Assembly: GCA_016214145.1 (NCBI GenBank)
Contig: JACRPA010000004.1
Location: 1 to 64,000, forward strand
Direction of reading: 5' to 3'
Source of the DNA: Rhodocyclales bacterium
Lineage (GTDB): Bacteria > Pseudomonadota > Gammaproteobacteria > Burkholderiales > Rhodocyclaceae
Length of the DNA stretch: 64,000 nt
Made by a program: the position numbers and the translations under genes. Below are positions 52,369 through 63,042 of the stretch, in pieces; position 1 is the stretch's first letter; every line of letters starts with the position of its first letter. Under the pieces are notes generated by a model. It was not told the origin of the DNA. It saw only the letters and a program-made list of their open reading frames with translations, and ran no database searches.

Positions 52369-52830
52369 TCAGCGATGACTTTCATAGACGGTGCTCTTGC
52401 CGGCTTTTTCGAATGTCACGACGTCGTAGGCATCCTTCTTCCCCGGTACTTCCATGCCGGGCGAGCCGAGCGGCATGCCCGGCACCGACAGGCCCGCCAC
52501 CGCCGGCTTCTCGCGCAGCAGACGCTTGATCGCCGTCGCCGGCACATGGCCTTCGATGACGTAGTCGCCCACCGTGGCGGTGTGGCAGGAAGTCAGTCGC
52601 TGCGGCACGGCGAAGCGCCGCTTGACCGATTGCATGTCGACCGTTTCGACGGTCTTCACGCGGAACCCCTGCGCCTCGAGGTGCTTCGCCCAGGCGCCGC
52701 AGCAGCCGCAGTCTGGATCCTTGTGCATGAGCACCTCGGGCAGCGCTTCCCCGGCGGCATAGGCCGTCGGCGCCGCCAGGACAGCGCCCAGGAGCGCTGC
52801 AAGCCACAGATTCGAGAACCGCTTCATCAT
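52369..52830 (-). CDS. DUF411 periplasmic metal-binding protein
   Basis: A 153-residue protein with a signal peptide and the DUF411 (CopG-like) pattern: VLMHKDPDCGCCGAWAKHL (Cys-Gly-Cys-Cys) near the N terminus, LTSCHTATVGDYVIEGHVP and LSVPGMPLGSPGME. Members bind copper in the periplasm and are linked to Cu resistance. Two tandem ATG codons (52830, 52827) are both possible. It heads the cus operon, 20 bp before cusF, and is divergent from the CzcE-like gene. Confidence 0.92.
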   Translation of the reverse strand: MMKRFSNLWLAALLGAVLAAPTAYAAGEALPEVLMHKDPDCGCCGAWAKHLEAQGFRVKTVETVDMQSVKRRFAVPQRLTSCHTATVGDYVIEGHVPATAIKRLLREKPAVAGLSVPGMPLGSPGMEVPGKKDAYDVVTFEKAGKSTVYESHR

Positions 52831-53017
52831 TTACCGCTCCCGGACAGTCGTTGCACAATTATCGCCGACATATCGCGCCCCCTGAACAAGCTTTCAACAA
52901 CGTAATCGCCCCGTCACCCGGCTGTCGGCATCCGGCGAATAGCATGGCTTCACCGTCGTTACCCGGCGGTGCTCGCAAGGGCAAAACGCATTATTACCTT
53001 ACTTCAGGAGAGCAACC

Positions 53018-53347
53018 ATGTTCATTCGCAAACTCGTTTCACTCACGGGCATCGCCGCCCTGTCCGCCGCATTCTCCCTGCCCGCGCTGGCGCATACCCA
53101 TCGCGGGATGCCGGTTCAATCGGGCATCGCCGACCGCGAGGTCACACTGGCCGACGGCGCGAAGTACCTCAACGTCACGCGCAACGAAACGGTCAGGATC
53201 AACGTCGCCGGGAAGAGCTTCACCTGGCGCTTCGACACGTTCGGCACGCCGGTATTCCAGCTCGGCGAGATTGCGCCGCAAGTCGCCGGCGCGAAGGACA
53301 TTCAGGTCTACGTCGCCGAGGATCCCGGCCTGCTCAGCGGCGAATAA
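53018..53347 (+). CDS. CzcE-like periplasmic copper-binding protein
   Basis: A 109-residue protein with a signal peptide (ALSAAFSLPALAHTH) and a beta-rich domain resembling CzcE: YLNVTRNETVRINVAGKSFTW, FQLGEIAPQVAGAKDIQVYV. CzcE binds Cu(II). CAGGAGAG precedes the ATG. It is divergent from DUF411 across a 187-bp intergenic region that must hold both promoters; I see no CueR-type box in it. It is read in the opposite direction to the rest of the island. Confidence 0.82.
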   Translation: MFIRKLVSLTGIAALSAAFSLPALAHTHRGMPVQSGIADREVTLADGAKYLNVTRNETVRINVAGKSFTWRFDTFGTPVFQLGEIAPQVAGAKDIQVYVAEDPGLLSGE

Positions 53348-53387
53348 TACGGCCCCGGCCGTGCCTGGCTCCCGCAGCCGGTCCGCA

Positions 53388-54041
53388 TCACGCGGCGCCG
53401 GCTGCGGAGTCGCCGCCGAACTTCGGCACGAACGCCGGCGTGGCGGCGCGATACCGCGCAAATTCCTCGCCGAATTCGGCCTCTGCCTCGCGCTCCTCGC
53501 GCAGGGCCAGCCGCCAGTACATGAACACCAGGATCGGGAACATGGCCAGCGTCACCAGCGTCGGCCATTGCAGCAGGAAGCCGAACATGACGAGGACGAA
53601 GCCGGCGTATTGCGGGTGCCGCAACCGGGCATAGGGGCCAGTCGTCGCCAGGCGATGCGCCTGCTGGGCCGCGTACAGCACCTTCCAGGCGGCCGAGAGC
53701 AGCAGGAAACCGCCGAAGATGAACAACGTGCTGAGGATATGGAAGGGGCCGAAGTGCGGGTTCGACTTCCAGCCGAAGATCATTTCCAGCAGGTGGCCGG
53801 AGTCGTGGGCCAGCCAGTCGACGCCGGGAAAGCGGCTCGTCAGCCAGCCGGAAAGCAGGTAGATGGTCAGCGGGAAGCCGTACATCTCCGTGAACAGGGC
53901 GACGAGGAAGGCCGAGAAGGCGCCGAAGGAGCGCCAGTCGCGCGTGCTCTGCGGCTTGGCGAAGCTGAAGGCGAAGATGATGAAGATCGCCGAGTTGAGG
54001 ACGACCAGCGGCCACAGGCCGTAGGCGGCGGGTTCGTTCAT
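53388..54041 (-). CDS. Isoprenylcysteine methyltransferase (ICMT)-like membrane protein
   Basis: A 217-residue protein with about five membrane helices. It has the ICMT/PEMT-like C-terminal signature RLATTGPYARLRHPQYAGFVLVM and LREEREAEAEFGEEFARYRA, which bind SAM in related methyltransferases. It starts at ATG 54041, overlapping the DUF2933 stop by 4 bp. Such proteins are recurrent members of copper or cobalt resistance clusters. Its substrate is unknown; no evidence of prenylcysteine metabolism is expected here. Confidence 0.82.
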   Translation of the reverse strand: MNEPAAYGLWPLVVLNSAIFIIFAFSFAKPQSTRDWRSFGAFSAFLVALFTEMYGFPLTIYLLSGWLTSRFPGVDWLAHDSGHLLEMIFGWKSNPHFGPFHILSTLFIFGGFLLLSAAWKVLYAAQQAHRLATTGPYARLRHPQYAGFVLVMFGFLLQWPTLVTLAMFPILVFMYWRLALREEREAEAEFGEEFARYRAATPAFVPKFGGDSAAGAA

Positions 54042-54289
54042 TTCGGCTTTCCTTCCGTCTGGTCGCGCGACTCGCCGCCGTGCCCGCCGTGCCCGCCGTG
54101 TCCGCCGTGATGGAACAGATGCATCAGCGGGCAGGCGAGCAGCAGCAGATAGGGCAGCACGCCGAAGAAATGGGCGCGGTGCTCCGTGAACAGGAAAAAA
54201 GCGGCAATGGCCGCGAAAGCCAGGAAAACCCACTTCCCCCTGGCATTGGCGTGCCCGTGCGAATGGTCTTTGCTTTGCGTCGATTCCAT
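54038..54289 (-). CDS. DUF2933 His-rich small membrane protein
   Basis: An 83-residue protein. A cytoplasmic His-rich N terminus (KDHSHGHAN) is followed by two membrane helices (GKWVFLAFAAIAAFFLFTEH, LPYLLLLACPLMHLFHH) and a tandem Gly-His repeat (HGGHGGHGGHGG). It fits the DUF2933 family, which is found in metal-resistance clusters. It overlaps the ICMT-like gene by 4 bp (ATGA), so the two are coupled. Metal binding by the His repeat is inferred. Confidence 0.88.
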   Translation of the reverse strand: MESTQSKDHSHGHANARGKWVFLAFAAIAAFFLFTEHRAHFFGVLPYLLLLACPLMHLFHHGGHGGHGGHGGESRDQTEGKPK

Positions 54290-54368
54290 GGTGCCTCCCC
54301 GGGAACCCTCTCTGTCGCCGTCGGGAGAGAGGGGCGCGTCTTATTCCATTTCTCGACCAATGCTGCAA

Positions 54369-54418
54369 TTGTAGGTCGGCCTTCAGGCCGACATGTCGGG
54401 CTAAAGCCCGACCTACAA
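54369..54418. repeat. GTAGGTCGG-type inverted repeat
   Basis: TTGTAGGTCGG at the left and CCGACCTACAA at the right face each other, around GCC-CTTCA-GGC and GGGCTAAAGCCC, so two nested hairpins are possible. The arms match those of the repeats at 29942 and 62421 at the outer ends and vary at the inner ends. It lies in the 155-bp gap upstream of the DUF2933 gene and downstream of the 81-residue gene. Confidence 0.8.
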
Positions 54419-54444
54419 ATTATCGGATTGAAATGGAAATGGAA

Positions 54445-54690
54445 TTATTTCCCGTCGCGCGGATGGTAGTGCTTGCTCATGTCCATGGCGGGGTTCTTCT
54501 TGGCCGCCTGCCTGACGGGCGCCTTCTGCGGCACGCCGGTCTTTTCCTCGACATGGGAATGCGGCCTGGCCTGCTGTGCAGCCGCCGCCGGCGCCGTCTG
54601 CGTTTCACCCGCCTTGTCCGAGGCGGCCGCGGCGGCCAGCGGCAGGGCGGCGGCGAACAGGCCGGCGAAAAGTATGGCATTGCGTTTCAT
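54445..54690 (-). CDS. Small periplasmic His/Met-containing protein
   Basis: An 81-residue protein with a clear signal peptide (AILFAGLFAAALPLAAAAA). The mature part is rich in Ala, Gln, Lys and Pro, with scattered His and Met (RPHSHVEEKTG, NPAMDMSKHYHPRDGK). I do not recognise the family. Its position just after copA in a copper cluster suggests metal contact, but nothing in the sequence proves it. Coding status rests on the signal peptide and intact frame. Confidence 0.65.
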   Translation of the reverse strand: MKRNAILFAGLFAAALPLAAAAASDKAGETQTAPAAAAQQARPHSHVEEKTGVPQKAPVRQAAKKNPAMDMSKHYHPRDGK

Positions 54691-54788
54691 GACGATCTCC
54701 TTGTAAAAATGGGCAAGGTCAGTTTGCGCCGACGTCCCCGTTGTCGAGATGACGGCAAGATTACAGTTGCGTCAGGTTGCCGCCGCGT

Positions 54789-57131
<2,343 letters not shown>

Positions 57132-57149
57132 CTCCTGCAATCCGCCGGC

Positions 57150-57653
57150 TTATTTCATCCCACGGGGATTTCCTTCGGGCATCGGCTGCGGCTGTCCTTC
57201 CTGGCGGTGCATCATGTGTTCCATCATCATCTGCATCATGTCCATGCGGCGTTCCATCTGCTGCATGCGATCGGCCCCGCCGGCTTGCGGCCCGCCCATC
57301 ATGCCCATGCCGCCCTTGCCCATCATGCCGCCTTCCATCATCGGGCAGCCCATCATGCCGGCCTGCATGCCGCGGGCCATCTGCATCTGCTCCTGCATGG
57401 TAATCAGGTGCTCAGTAGTGGCCTTCCGCCGTTCCTCATCCGTCTTGGCCTTGCCGATGCGATCGAGCTGGTCCATCATCTTCGTCACGTTCTCCTGCAT
57501 CTTTTTCACTGCCTGCTCGGGCACCTTCGCCACCGGCCTGGCGGGGGCGGCCTTGGCCTCCTGACCCTTCTCCGGATGGTGGGCGTCGTCGGCGAACACG
57601 GGCGTCGCAAACGCAAGCGAAGCGGCAATGGCTGTCATGGCGAATTTGTTCAT
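57150..57653 (-). CDS. Met-rich periplasmic protein
   Basis: A 167-residue exported protein, signal MTAIAASLAFATPVFA. A helical central part (KVPEQAVKKMQENVTKMMDQLDRIG) is followed by an exceptionally Met-rich tail (MQEQMQMARGMQAGMMG, MEGGMMGKGGMGMMGG, MDMMQMMMEHMMHRQEG). Such Met/His clusters bind Cu(I) or Ag(I) in the periplasm, as in CopC or SilE-type proteins. No family name is assigned. It is directly upstream of copA and probably cotranscribed with it. Confidence 0.8.
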   Translation of the reverse strand: MNKFAMTAIAASLAFATPVFADDAHHPEKGQEAKAAPARPVAKVPEQAVKKMQENVTKMMDQLDRIGKAKTDEERRKATTEHLITMQEQMQMARGMQAGMMGCPMMEGGMMGKGGMGMMGGPQAGGADRMQQMERRMDMMQMMMEHMMHRQEGQPQPMPEGNPRGMK

Positions 57654-57678
57654 GGTCGTTCTCCTTCCTAAATAAAGT

Positions 57679-58131
57679 TCAGTGCGCGTGGTCGGTATGC
57701 CCGTCCTTGGCGACGGCGAGCGGGGTGAAGCGCGCCTGTTCGGCTTGCTTGCCGGCCAGGGTGACGGACACCACCACTTTCGTGTCGGGCGACGACGCGT
57801 ATTTGGCGAAGCCCTTCAGCATGTTCCCGCCTTCCGGTTTGAGCGTGGCCGCGGCCTTTAGTTTCCCGGCGAGGATCGTCGCAGTGCCGCTGGCGCCCGC
57901 GGTGGGGATCTTCGCACCGGCATGGTCGGTGACATAGACCACGACCGGATTTTCCTGCGCCGCCGTGGCGTCCTTCGCCAGCACCAGCTCATAGTGGTAG
58001 GGCCCCGCCTGGCGCAACTGGCCGCCGTTGGGCGCCTTCCGCGTGTCGAGATAGGCGTCGTCGTGGGCCAGGACGGCGCCCGCGGCAAAAGTCAGTCCCA
58101 GCAGGACGGCGAGGGATGCGATGCGTTTCAT
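57679..58131 (-). CDS. Periplasmic protein of heavy-metal efflux clusters
   Basis: A 150-residue exported protein. The signal LGLTFAAGAVLA is followed by HDDAYLDTRKAPNGGQLRQAGPYHYELVLA and VVVYVTDHAGAKIPTAGASG, and ends with a His-rich tail (DGHTDHAH). Proteins with the GGQL-x3-GPYH-x-ELV pattern often stand beside Cus/Czc pumps. ATG 58131 is chosen because AGGAGAC precedes it. It lies 22 bp after the RND gene. Function unknown; metal or ligand binding is inferred. Confidence 0.75.
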   Translation of the reverse strand: MKRIASLAVLLGLTFAAGAVLAHDDAYLDTRKAPNGGQLRQAGPYHYELVLAKDATAAQENPVVVYVTDHAGAKIPTAGASGTATILAGKLKAAATLKPEGGNMLKGFAKYASSPDTKVVVSVTLAGKQAEQARFTPLAVAKDGHTDHAH

Positions 58132-58153
58132 TGCGTCTCCTTTCAAGTTGCGG

Positions 58154-61100
58154 TCAAAAACTTTCCTGCTCTTTCATGGCGAGCAGGCGCTCCAGGGCCG
58201 GCTTGCCCCATAGCCAGAACATCAGCGGCGTGAGCAGGGTGTCGAGCAGCGTCGAACTGATGAGGCCGCCGAAGATCACCACCGCCACCGGGTGCAGCAC
58301 CTCCTTGCCCGGCGCATCGGCCGAGAGCAGCAGCGGCACCAGGGCGAAGGCGGCCACCAGCGCGGTCATCAGCACCGGCGTCAGGCGTTCCAGCGAACCG
58401 CGCACGATCATGTGCTGGCCGAAGGTCTCGCCCTCGAAGGCGCACAGGTTGATGTAGTGGCTGATCTTGAGGATGCCGTTGCGCGTGGCGATGCCGGTCA
58501 GGGTAATGAAGCCGACCAGGGCGGCGACGGACAGGGGCTGGCCGGAGATCCACAGGGCGATCACGCTGCCGATCAGGGCCAGCGGGATGTTGCCCATGAT
58601 GATGAAGGTCAGCGCCGCCGAACGGTAGCGGCTGTAGAGCACCATGAAGATCATGGTCAGCGACACGGCGGCGAGCAAGGTGATGAGCCGCGCTGCCTGC
58701 TCCTGCGCCTGGAACTGGCCCTCCAGCGCGGTGAAATAGCCCTCCGGCAGTGGCTTGGCGGCGAGTTCGGCGCGGATGTCGGCGATCACCTTCGACAGGT
58801 CGCGACCGTCTGTGTTGGCCGATAGCACGATGCGCCGGCGTGAGTTCTCGCGACTGACCTGGTTGGGCCCGTCGCTCTCTTCCACGCTGGCAATTCTCGA
58901 CAAGGGCACGTGACCGGTCGGCGTTTCGATCAGCAGATCGGCCAGCGCCTGCGGGCCGCGCGCGGACTCCGGCAGGCGCACCAGCAGGTCGAAGCGGCGA
59001 TTGCCCTCGATGATCTGGGTAATCCGCTCGCCCTCGATCATCTGTTCCAGGCTGCGCAGCAGGTTGCCGGGCGCGACACCGTAGCGCGCCGCCTGCTCGT
59101 AATCGAGGCGGATCTTTATCTGCGGAATCAGCACCTGCTTCTCGATCTGCAAGTCGGTGATACCCGGAATTCTTGCCAGCCGCTCGCGCAGGCCGGTGGC
59201 CAGACCGCGCAGGGTGTCGAGGTCGTCGCCATAGACCTTCAGCGCGATCTGGGCGCGCACGCCAGAAAGCAGGTGGTCGAGACGGTGCGAGATCGGCTGA
59301 CCGACATTGGAGGCGGCCGGCAGGGTGGCCAGACGTTGCCGGATGTCGGCGATGATTTGCTCGCGGCTGCGGTCGGAAGCCTTGAGGTCCACGTCCATCT
59401 CGGTGTAATGCACGCCCTCGGCGTGTTCGTCGAGTTCGGCGCGACCGGTGCGGCGTCCCATCTGCGTCACCTCGGGCACCTGCGCCACCAGTTGCTCCGC
59501 CAGCGTGCCGATGCGGTTCGATTCAGTCAGCGAGGTGCCGGGGTTGAGCAACACGTTGACCGTCAGCGTGCCTTCGTTGAAGGGCGGCAGGAAGGAACGC
59601 GGGAAGAAGGGCACGCTCGCCGCGACGATCACGACCAGTGCGGCAGCGCCCGCGATCAGGGCGCGCGCATGCTTGAAGGACCAGTGCAGCAGGTGGGCAT
59701 CCCGGCGCTTGAGCCAAGTCACCAGCGGGCTGTCCCCGGCGTGCAACTGTTTCATCCCCGGCAGGAGGTAGTAGGCCATCACCGGCGTCAGTGTCACCGA
59801 GACGATCATGCTGGCGAGTATCGAGACGATGAAAGCGATGCCCAGCGGCGTAAACAAGCGGCCTTCCATGCCCGGCAGGACGAACAGCGGCACGAACACC
59901 AGCACGATGATCACCGTGGCATAGACAATGGCCGACAGCACTTCACGGAATGCCGCCGCGATGACGTCCAGCACCGGCTTCGGCTCCGCCCGGGCGTGAT
60001 TGGCTTTGAGCCGGCGCAGCACGTTCTCCACGCCCACCACCGCGTCGTCCACCAGCGCGCCAATGGCGATCGCCAGACCGCCCAGCGTCATGGTGTTGAT
60101 CGATAGATCGAAGTAGCGGAAGACAACGGCCGTCATCAGCAGCGACACGGGAATCGCCGTCAGCGAAATGAGCGTCGTGCGCAGGTTGAGCAGGAACAGG
60201 AAGAGGATCACCGCCACCAGGATCGCGCCATCGCGCAGCGCCTCTTCGACATTGCCCACCGAATGCTCGATGAAGTCCGCCTGCTTGAACAGGAAGGACG
60301 GCGCTTCGATGCCCTGCGGCAGGCTCCTGCCCAATTCGGCGATGGCCTTTTCCACCTCGCGCGTCAGCGTCACGCTGTCGGCGGCCGGCTGCTTCTGCAC
60401 CGACAGGATCACCGCCGGCTTGCCCTGGTAGCTGCCGTCGCCGCGCTTGATGGCCGGCGCCAGTTTCACGTCGGCGAGCTGCTTGAGCAGGATCGGCTGG
60501 CCGTTCTTTACGCTCACCACCAGGTTCTGCAGGTCCTCGATGCGCGAGCTGCGGCCGATCTGGCGGATCAGGTATTCGCGGCCCTGCGCTTCGAGAAAGC
60601 CGCCGCTGGTGTTGGCGCCGAAATCCTTCAACGCGGCTTCCAGCTTCTCGCGTTCGATGCCCAGCGCCTGAAGCTGCGCCGGGCGCAGCTCGACGCGGTA
60701 CTGCCGCACTTCGCCGCCAATGGGAATTATCTGGGCGACGCCGGGAATGGTCAGCAGGCGCGGCCGCATCACCCAGTCGGCGTATTCGCGCACCGCCATC
60801 GGACTGACCTTGGCCGGATCGGCCGGAATGGCGATCAGCAGGATTTCGCCCATGATGGAAGAAATGGGGCCAAGCTGCGGCACGATGCCGGGCGGCAATT
60901 GCTCACGCACCAGGTTCAGGCGTTCGGCGATCTGCTGCCGGTTGCGATAGATGTCCGAGCCCCACTCGAACTCGACATAGATGATCGACAGCCCGATGCC
61001 GGATACGGAGCGCACGCGCGTCACGCCGGGCATGCCGTTCATGCTGGATTCGGTGGGAAAGGTGACCAGTTGCTCGACTTCCTCCGGCGCCATGCCGCCG

Positions 61101-61258
61101 GCCTCGGTTATCAGCGTCACGGTAGGCTTGTTGAGGTCGGGGAAGACATCCACCGGCATCTGGCGCAGCGTGATCGCGCCGTAGATGATCAGCAGCAGCG
61201 AAATGCCGAGGACGATCAGCCGCTGCTTGAGGGCGGCATGGATGATGTAGTCGAACAT
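58154..61258 (-). CDS. Second RND efflux pump (HME/CzcA-like, no Cus methionine triad)
   Basis: A 1034-residue pump with two sets of membrane helices and porter loops, like CzcA/CusA relatives: DVFPDLNKPTVTLI near the N terminus, GALVDDAVVGVENVLRRL for the proton relay, and LPGMEGRLFTPLGIAFIV. Where CusA has Met573, Met623 and Met672, this protein has no Met (FNEGTLTVNVLL, SDRSREQIIAD, HRLDHLLSGVRAQI), so it probably does not move Cu+/Ag+ by that route. It starts 1 bp after the adaptor stop. Substrate could be a divalent metal or an organic compound. Confidence 0.92.
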   Translation of the reverse strand: MFDYIIHAALKQRLIVLGISLLLIIYGAITLRQMPVDVFPDLNKPTVTLITEAGGMAPEEVEQLVTFPTESSMNGMPGVTRVRSVSGIGLSIIYVEFEWGSDIYRNRQQIAERLNLVREQLPPGIVPQLGPISSIMGEILLIAIPADPAKVSPMAVREYADWVMRPRLLTIPGVAQIIPIGGEVRQYRVELRPAQLQALGIEREKLEAALKDFGANTSGGFLEAQGREYLIRQIGRSSRIEDLQNLVVSVKNGQPILLKQLADVKLAPAIKRGDGSYQGKPAVILSVQKQPAADSVTLTREVEKAIAELGRSLPQGIEAPSFLFKQADFIEHSVGNVEEALRDGAILVAVILFLFLLNLRTTLISLTAIPVSLLMTAVVFRYFDLSINTMTLGGLAIAIGALVDDAVVGVENVLRRLKANHARAEPKPVLDVIAAAFREVLSAIVYATVIIVLVFVPLFVLPGMEGRLFTPLGIAFIVSILASMIVSVTLTPVMAYYLLPGMKQLHAGDSPLVTWLKRRDAHLLHWSFKHARALIAGAAALVVIVAASVPFFPRSFLPPFNEGTLTVNVLLNPGTSLTESNRIGTLAEQLVAQVPEVTQMGRRTGRAELDEHAEGVHYTEMDVDLKASDRSREQIIADIRQRLATLPAASNVGQPISHRLDHLLSGVRAQIALKVYGDDLDTLRGLATGLRERLARIPGITDLQIEKQVLIPQIKIRLDYEQAARYGVAPGNLLRSLEQMIEGERITQIIEGNRRFDLLVRLPESARGPQALADLLIETPTGHVPLSRIASVEESDGPNQVSRENSRRRIVLSANTDGRDLSKVIADIRAELAAKPLPEGYFTALEGQFQAQEQAARLITLLAAVSLTMIFMVLYSRYRSAALTFIIMGNIPLALIGSVIALWISGQPLSVAALVGFITLTGIATRNGILKISHYINLCAFEGETFGQHMIVRGSLERLTPVLMTALVAAFALVPLLLSADAPGKEVLHPVAVVIFGGLISSTLLDTLLTPLMFWLWGKPALERLLAMKEQESF

Positions 61259-61259
61259 C

Positions 61260-62408
61260 TCATCTCACCTGAGACAGCAGGCCGGCGCCGTCGGTGACAA
61301 CCCGCTCGCCGCTCGCGAGGCTCGAAGTCACTGCCACGTTCGTCGCATCGAGCGACTGGACGCCCACCTTGCGCAGGAAGAAGCGCTCCGCCCCGGCATG
61401 CAACCAGATCGCCGTCTCGCCGGCACTGACTTTCACCAGGGCGGCCTGCGGCACGGCCGCGCCCTTGACGGTACGCGAGGTCTGGGCGATCACCTTGAGC
61501 GGCTGGCCGACCGCCACCGGAACGTCCGCCGACTTGACGCGGAACAGCAGCGGCAGCGCCTGTTCGCGCAATTGCCGGCCGCCGCCGACGAACTGCAGCT
61601 CCAGCGCGCCGCCGGGCAGCGGCGCGGAGGCCCGGGCGATGCCCTCCGCCAGCGCCGCGTCGTAGGCCAGCGCCTCCACTGCCAGGCGCGCGGGGTCGAT
61701 CACCTCGAACAGGATCTCCTTCGCCTCCACCACCTGGCCGGCCACCACATTGGCCGCGCCGATCACGCCGGACACCGGCGCGACAAGCAACTCCGCCGCG
61801 CCGATGCTGGCGCCGACGGCGGAGCGGCGCTTCTTCAGCGCCTCCGCCTCGAAGCGCGCCGTCTCGATGGCCGCTTTCGACACGACGCCTTCGAGCTGCT
61901 CGTAGCGGGCCAGCTTTCGCTCGGCGATGGCGAGCTGCGCATCGATCTCGGCGAGCTGCGCCTGCTGGTTGCCGCGCTCGATGCTCGAGGCCGTGGGGCG
62001 CAGGAAGGCGAGCACCTGTCCCCGGGCGACCTTCTGTCCCAGCGTCGGCAGTCCTTTCGGCCCGGCTTCGATGCGGCCGGACTGGGTCGCCTGGATGCGC
62101 CCGCCGGCGTTCGGGTCGGCGATGACCTTGCCGTTGAATTCGACGGTCGCCGCCAGATCCTTGATTTCGGCCACCACATGGCGCAGGCCGAGCTGGCGTT
62201 GCACCGCCTTCGGCACGAACAGGCTGCCGTCGGGGAGCCGCTGCGCCGCCGTCGCTTCGGCGGGCAGGGCCCCGGCCGCAGCGGCTTTGGCGGTCACCGC
62301 CGGCTTCTTGTCCTGGCTGTGGTCCTCGTCGCCGTGGGCGGCGGCCTGCCCGGCGGCGAACCCGAGAAGGATAACCAGCGCGACAACGGCAAGTTGAGAT
62401 TGCCTCAT
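61260..62408 (-). CDS. Periplasmic adaptor (HlyD/CzcB-like) of the second RND system
   Basis: A 382-residue membrane-fusion protein with a signal (ALVILLGFAAGQAAAHG), His/Asp-rich start (HGDEDHSQDKK), barrel-sandwich domain (GRIQATQSGRIEAGPKGLPTLG), coiled-coil hairpin (LAEIDAQLAIAERKLARYEQ) and later lipoyl half (ELLVAPVSGVIGAANVVAGQ). It links the pump to the outer-membrane factor. AGGAGAA precedes the ATG. Upstream lies a GTAGGTCGG repeat, then the 180-residue gene and the TolC-family gene. Confidence 0.92.
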   Translation of the reverse strand: MRQSQLAVVALVILLGFAAGQAAAHGDEDHSQDKKPAVTAKAAAAGALPAEATAAQRLPDGSLFVPKAVQRQLGLRHVVAEIKDLAATVEFNGKVIADPNAGGRIQATQSGRIEAGPKGLPTLGQKVARGQVLAFLRPTASSIERGNQQAQLAEIDAQLAIAERKLARYEQLEGVVSKAAIETARFEAEALKKRRSAVGASIGAAELLVAPVSGVIGAANVVAGQVVEAKEILFEVIDPARLAVEALAYDAALAEGIARASAPLPGGALELQFVGGGRQLREQALPLLFRVKSADVPVAVGQPLKVIAQTSRTVKGAAVPQAALVKVSAGETAIWLHAGAERFFLRKVGVQSLDATNVAVTSSLASGERVVTDGAGLLSQVR

Positions 62409-62420
62409 TCCATTTCTCCT

Positions 62421-62473
62421 GTAGGTCGGCCTTCAGGCCGACTCGGCGGTCGTCGGGCTGAAGGCCGACCTAC
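62421..62473. repeat. GTAGGTCGG-type inverted repeat upstream of the adaptor gene
   Basis: GTAGGTCGGCCTTCAGGCC on the left faces GGGCTGAAGGCCGACCTAC on the right. It is the third copy of this type in the window. It lies only 12 bp before the adaptor ATG, so its hairpin is near the ribosome site on the transcript. Confidence 0.82.
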
Positions 62474-62499
62474 GAAAATCGAAAATCATCATTCCCCCT

Positions 62500-63042
62500 T
62501 CAGTACTTGCGATTCTGTTTGCGGCGGCGCACGGCGACGAGGCCGGCGCCGGCCAGCAGCAGCGCGCCCGAGGCGCCCCACACCGCCCATTCGCCCCAGC
62601 CGTGGGCATGCTCGACACCGGCTTCCGGCAGGGCGAGATCGAGCGTGGCGGTGAGCAGGTCGGCGGCATCACCCGCCTGCACGGAAATCGTCAGCAGGTG
62701 CCTGCCGGGTTGGGCGAAGGCCTGGCCCGGCACCGAATACACGCCCGGCGCGATCTGGGCCGCGACGGCCTTGAAGGCGCCGCTCTCGATCTCGACCTCG
62801 GCGTCGGGCACGGGCGCGTTGTCGGCGTAGCGGTCGAGATAGAGGGTCAGCTTCCCCGCCGCCAGCACGGCGACCAGCTCGAATTCGTCGGACTGGGCGG
62901 ACGTGCGCGGCGCGATGCCGGCAGTCATTTCAGGCTTCGCCGCCTCGCCATGGCTGTGGCCGTCGCTGCTGTCCCCGCCCGCGTAGGCCAGGGCGGATAT
63001 GAGAAAGGCCATCGAAACAATAATCGTGCGGACGTGCTTCAC
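62500..63042 (-). CDS. Membrane-anchored periplasmic protein of the second RND operon
   Basis: A 180-residue protein starting with GTG at 63042, overlapping the TolC-family stop (GTGA). It has a signal-like N terminus (IIVSMAFLISALAYAGG), a beta-rich middle (FELVAVLAAGKLTLYLDRYADN, VPDAEVEIESG) and a C-terminal anchor (WAVWGASGALLLAGAGLVAV) followed by a basic RRRKQNRKY end. The first mature residues are His-rich (DGHSHGEAAK). Similar proteins stand between the outer-membrane factor and adaptor genes in Czc/Cus-type operons. Function unknown. Confidence 0.78.
   Translation of the reverse strand: MKHVRTIIVSMAFLISALAYAGGDSSDGHSHGEAAKPEMTAGIAPRTSAQSDEFELVAVLAAGKLTLYLDRYADNAPVPDAEVEIESGAFKAVAAQIAPGVYSVPGQAFAQPGRHLLTISVQAGDAADLLTATLDLALPEAGVEHAHGWGEWAVWGASGALLLAGAGLVAVRRRKQNRKY

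Noticed and set aside
52831-53017. Looked for a CueR-type or other paired operator between the DUF411 and CzcE-like genes.
   Set aside because: No convincing dyad with the right spacing was found; only ribosome sites are clear.
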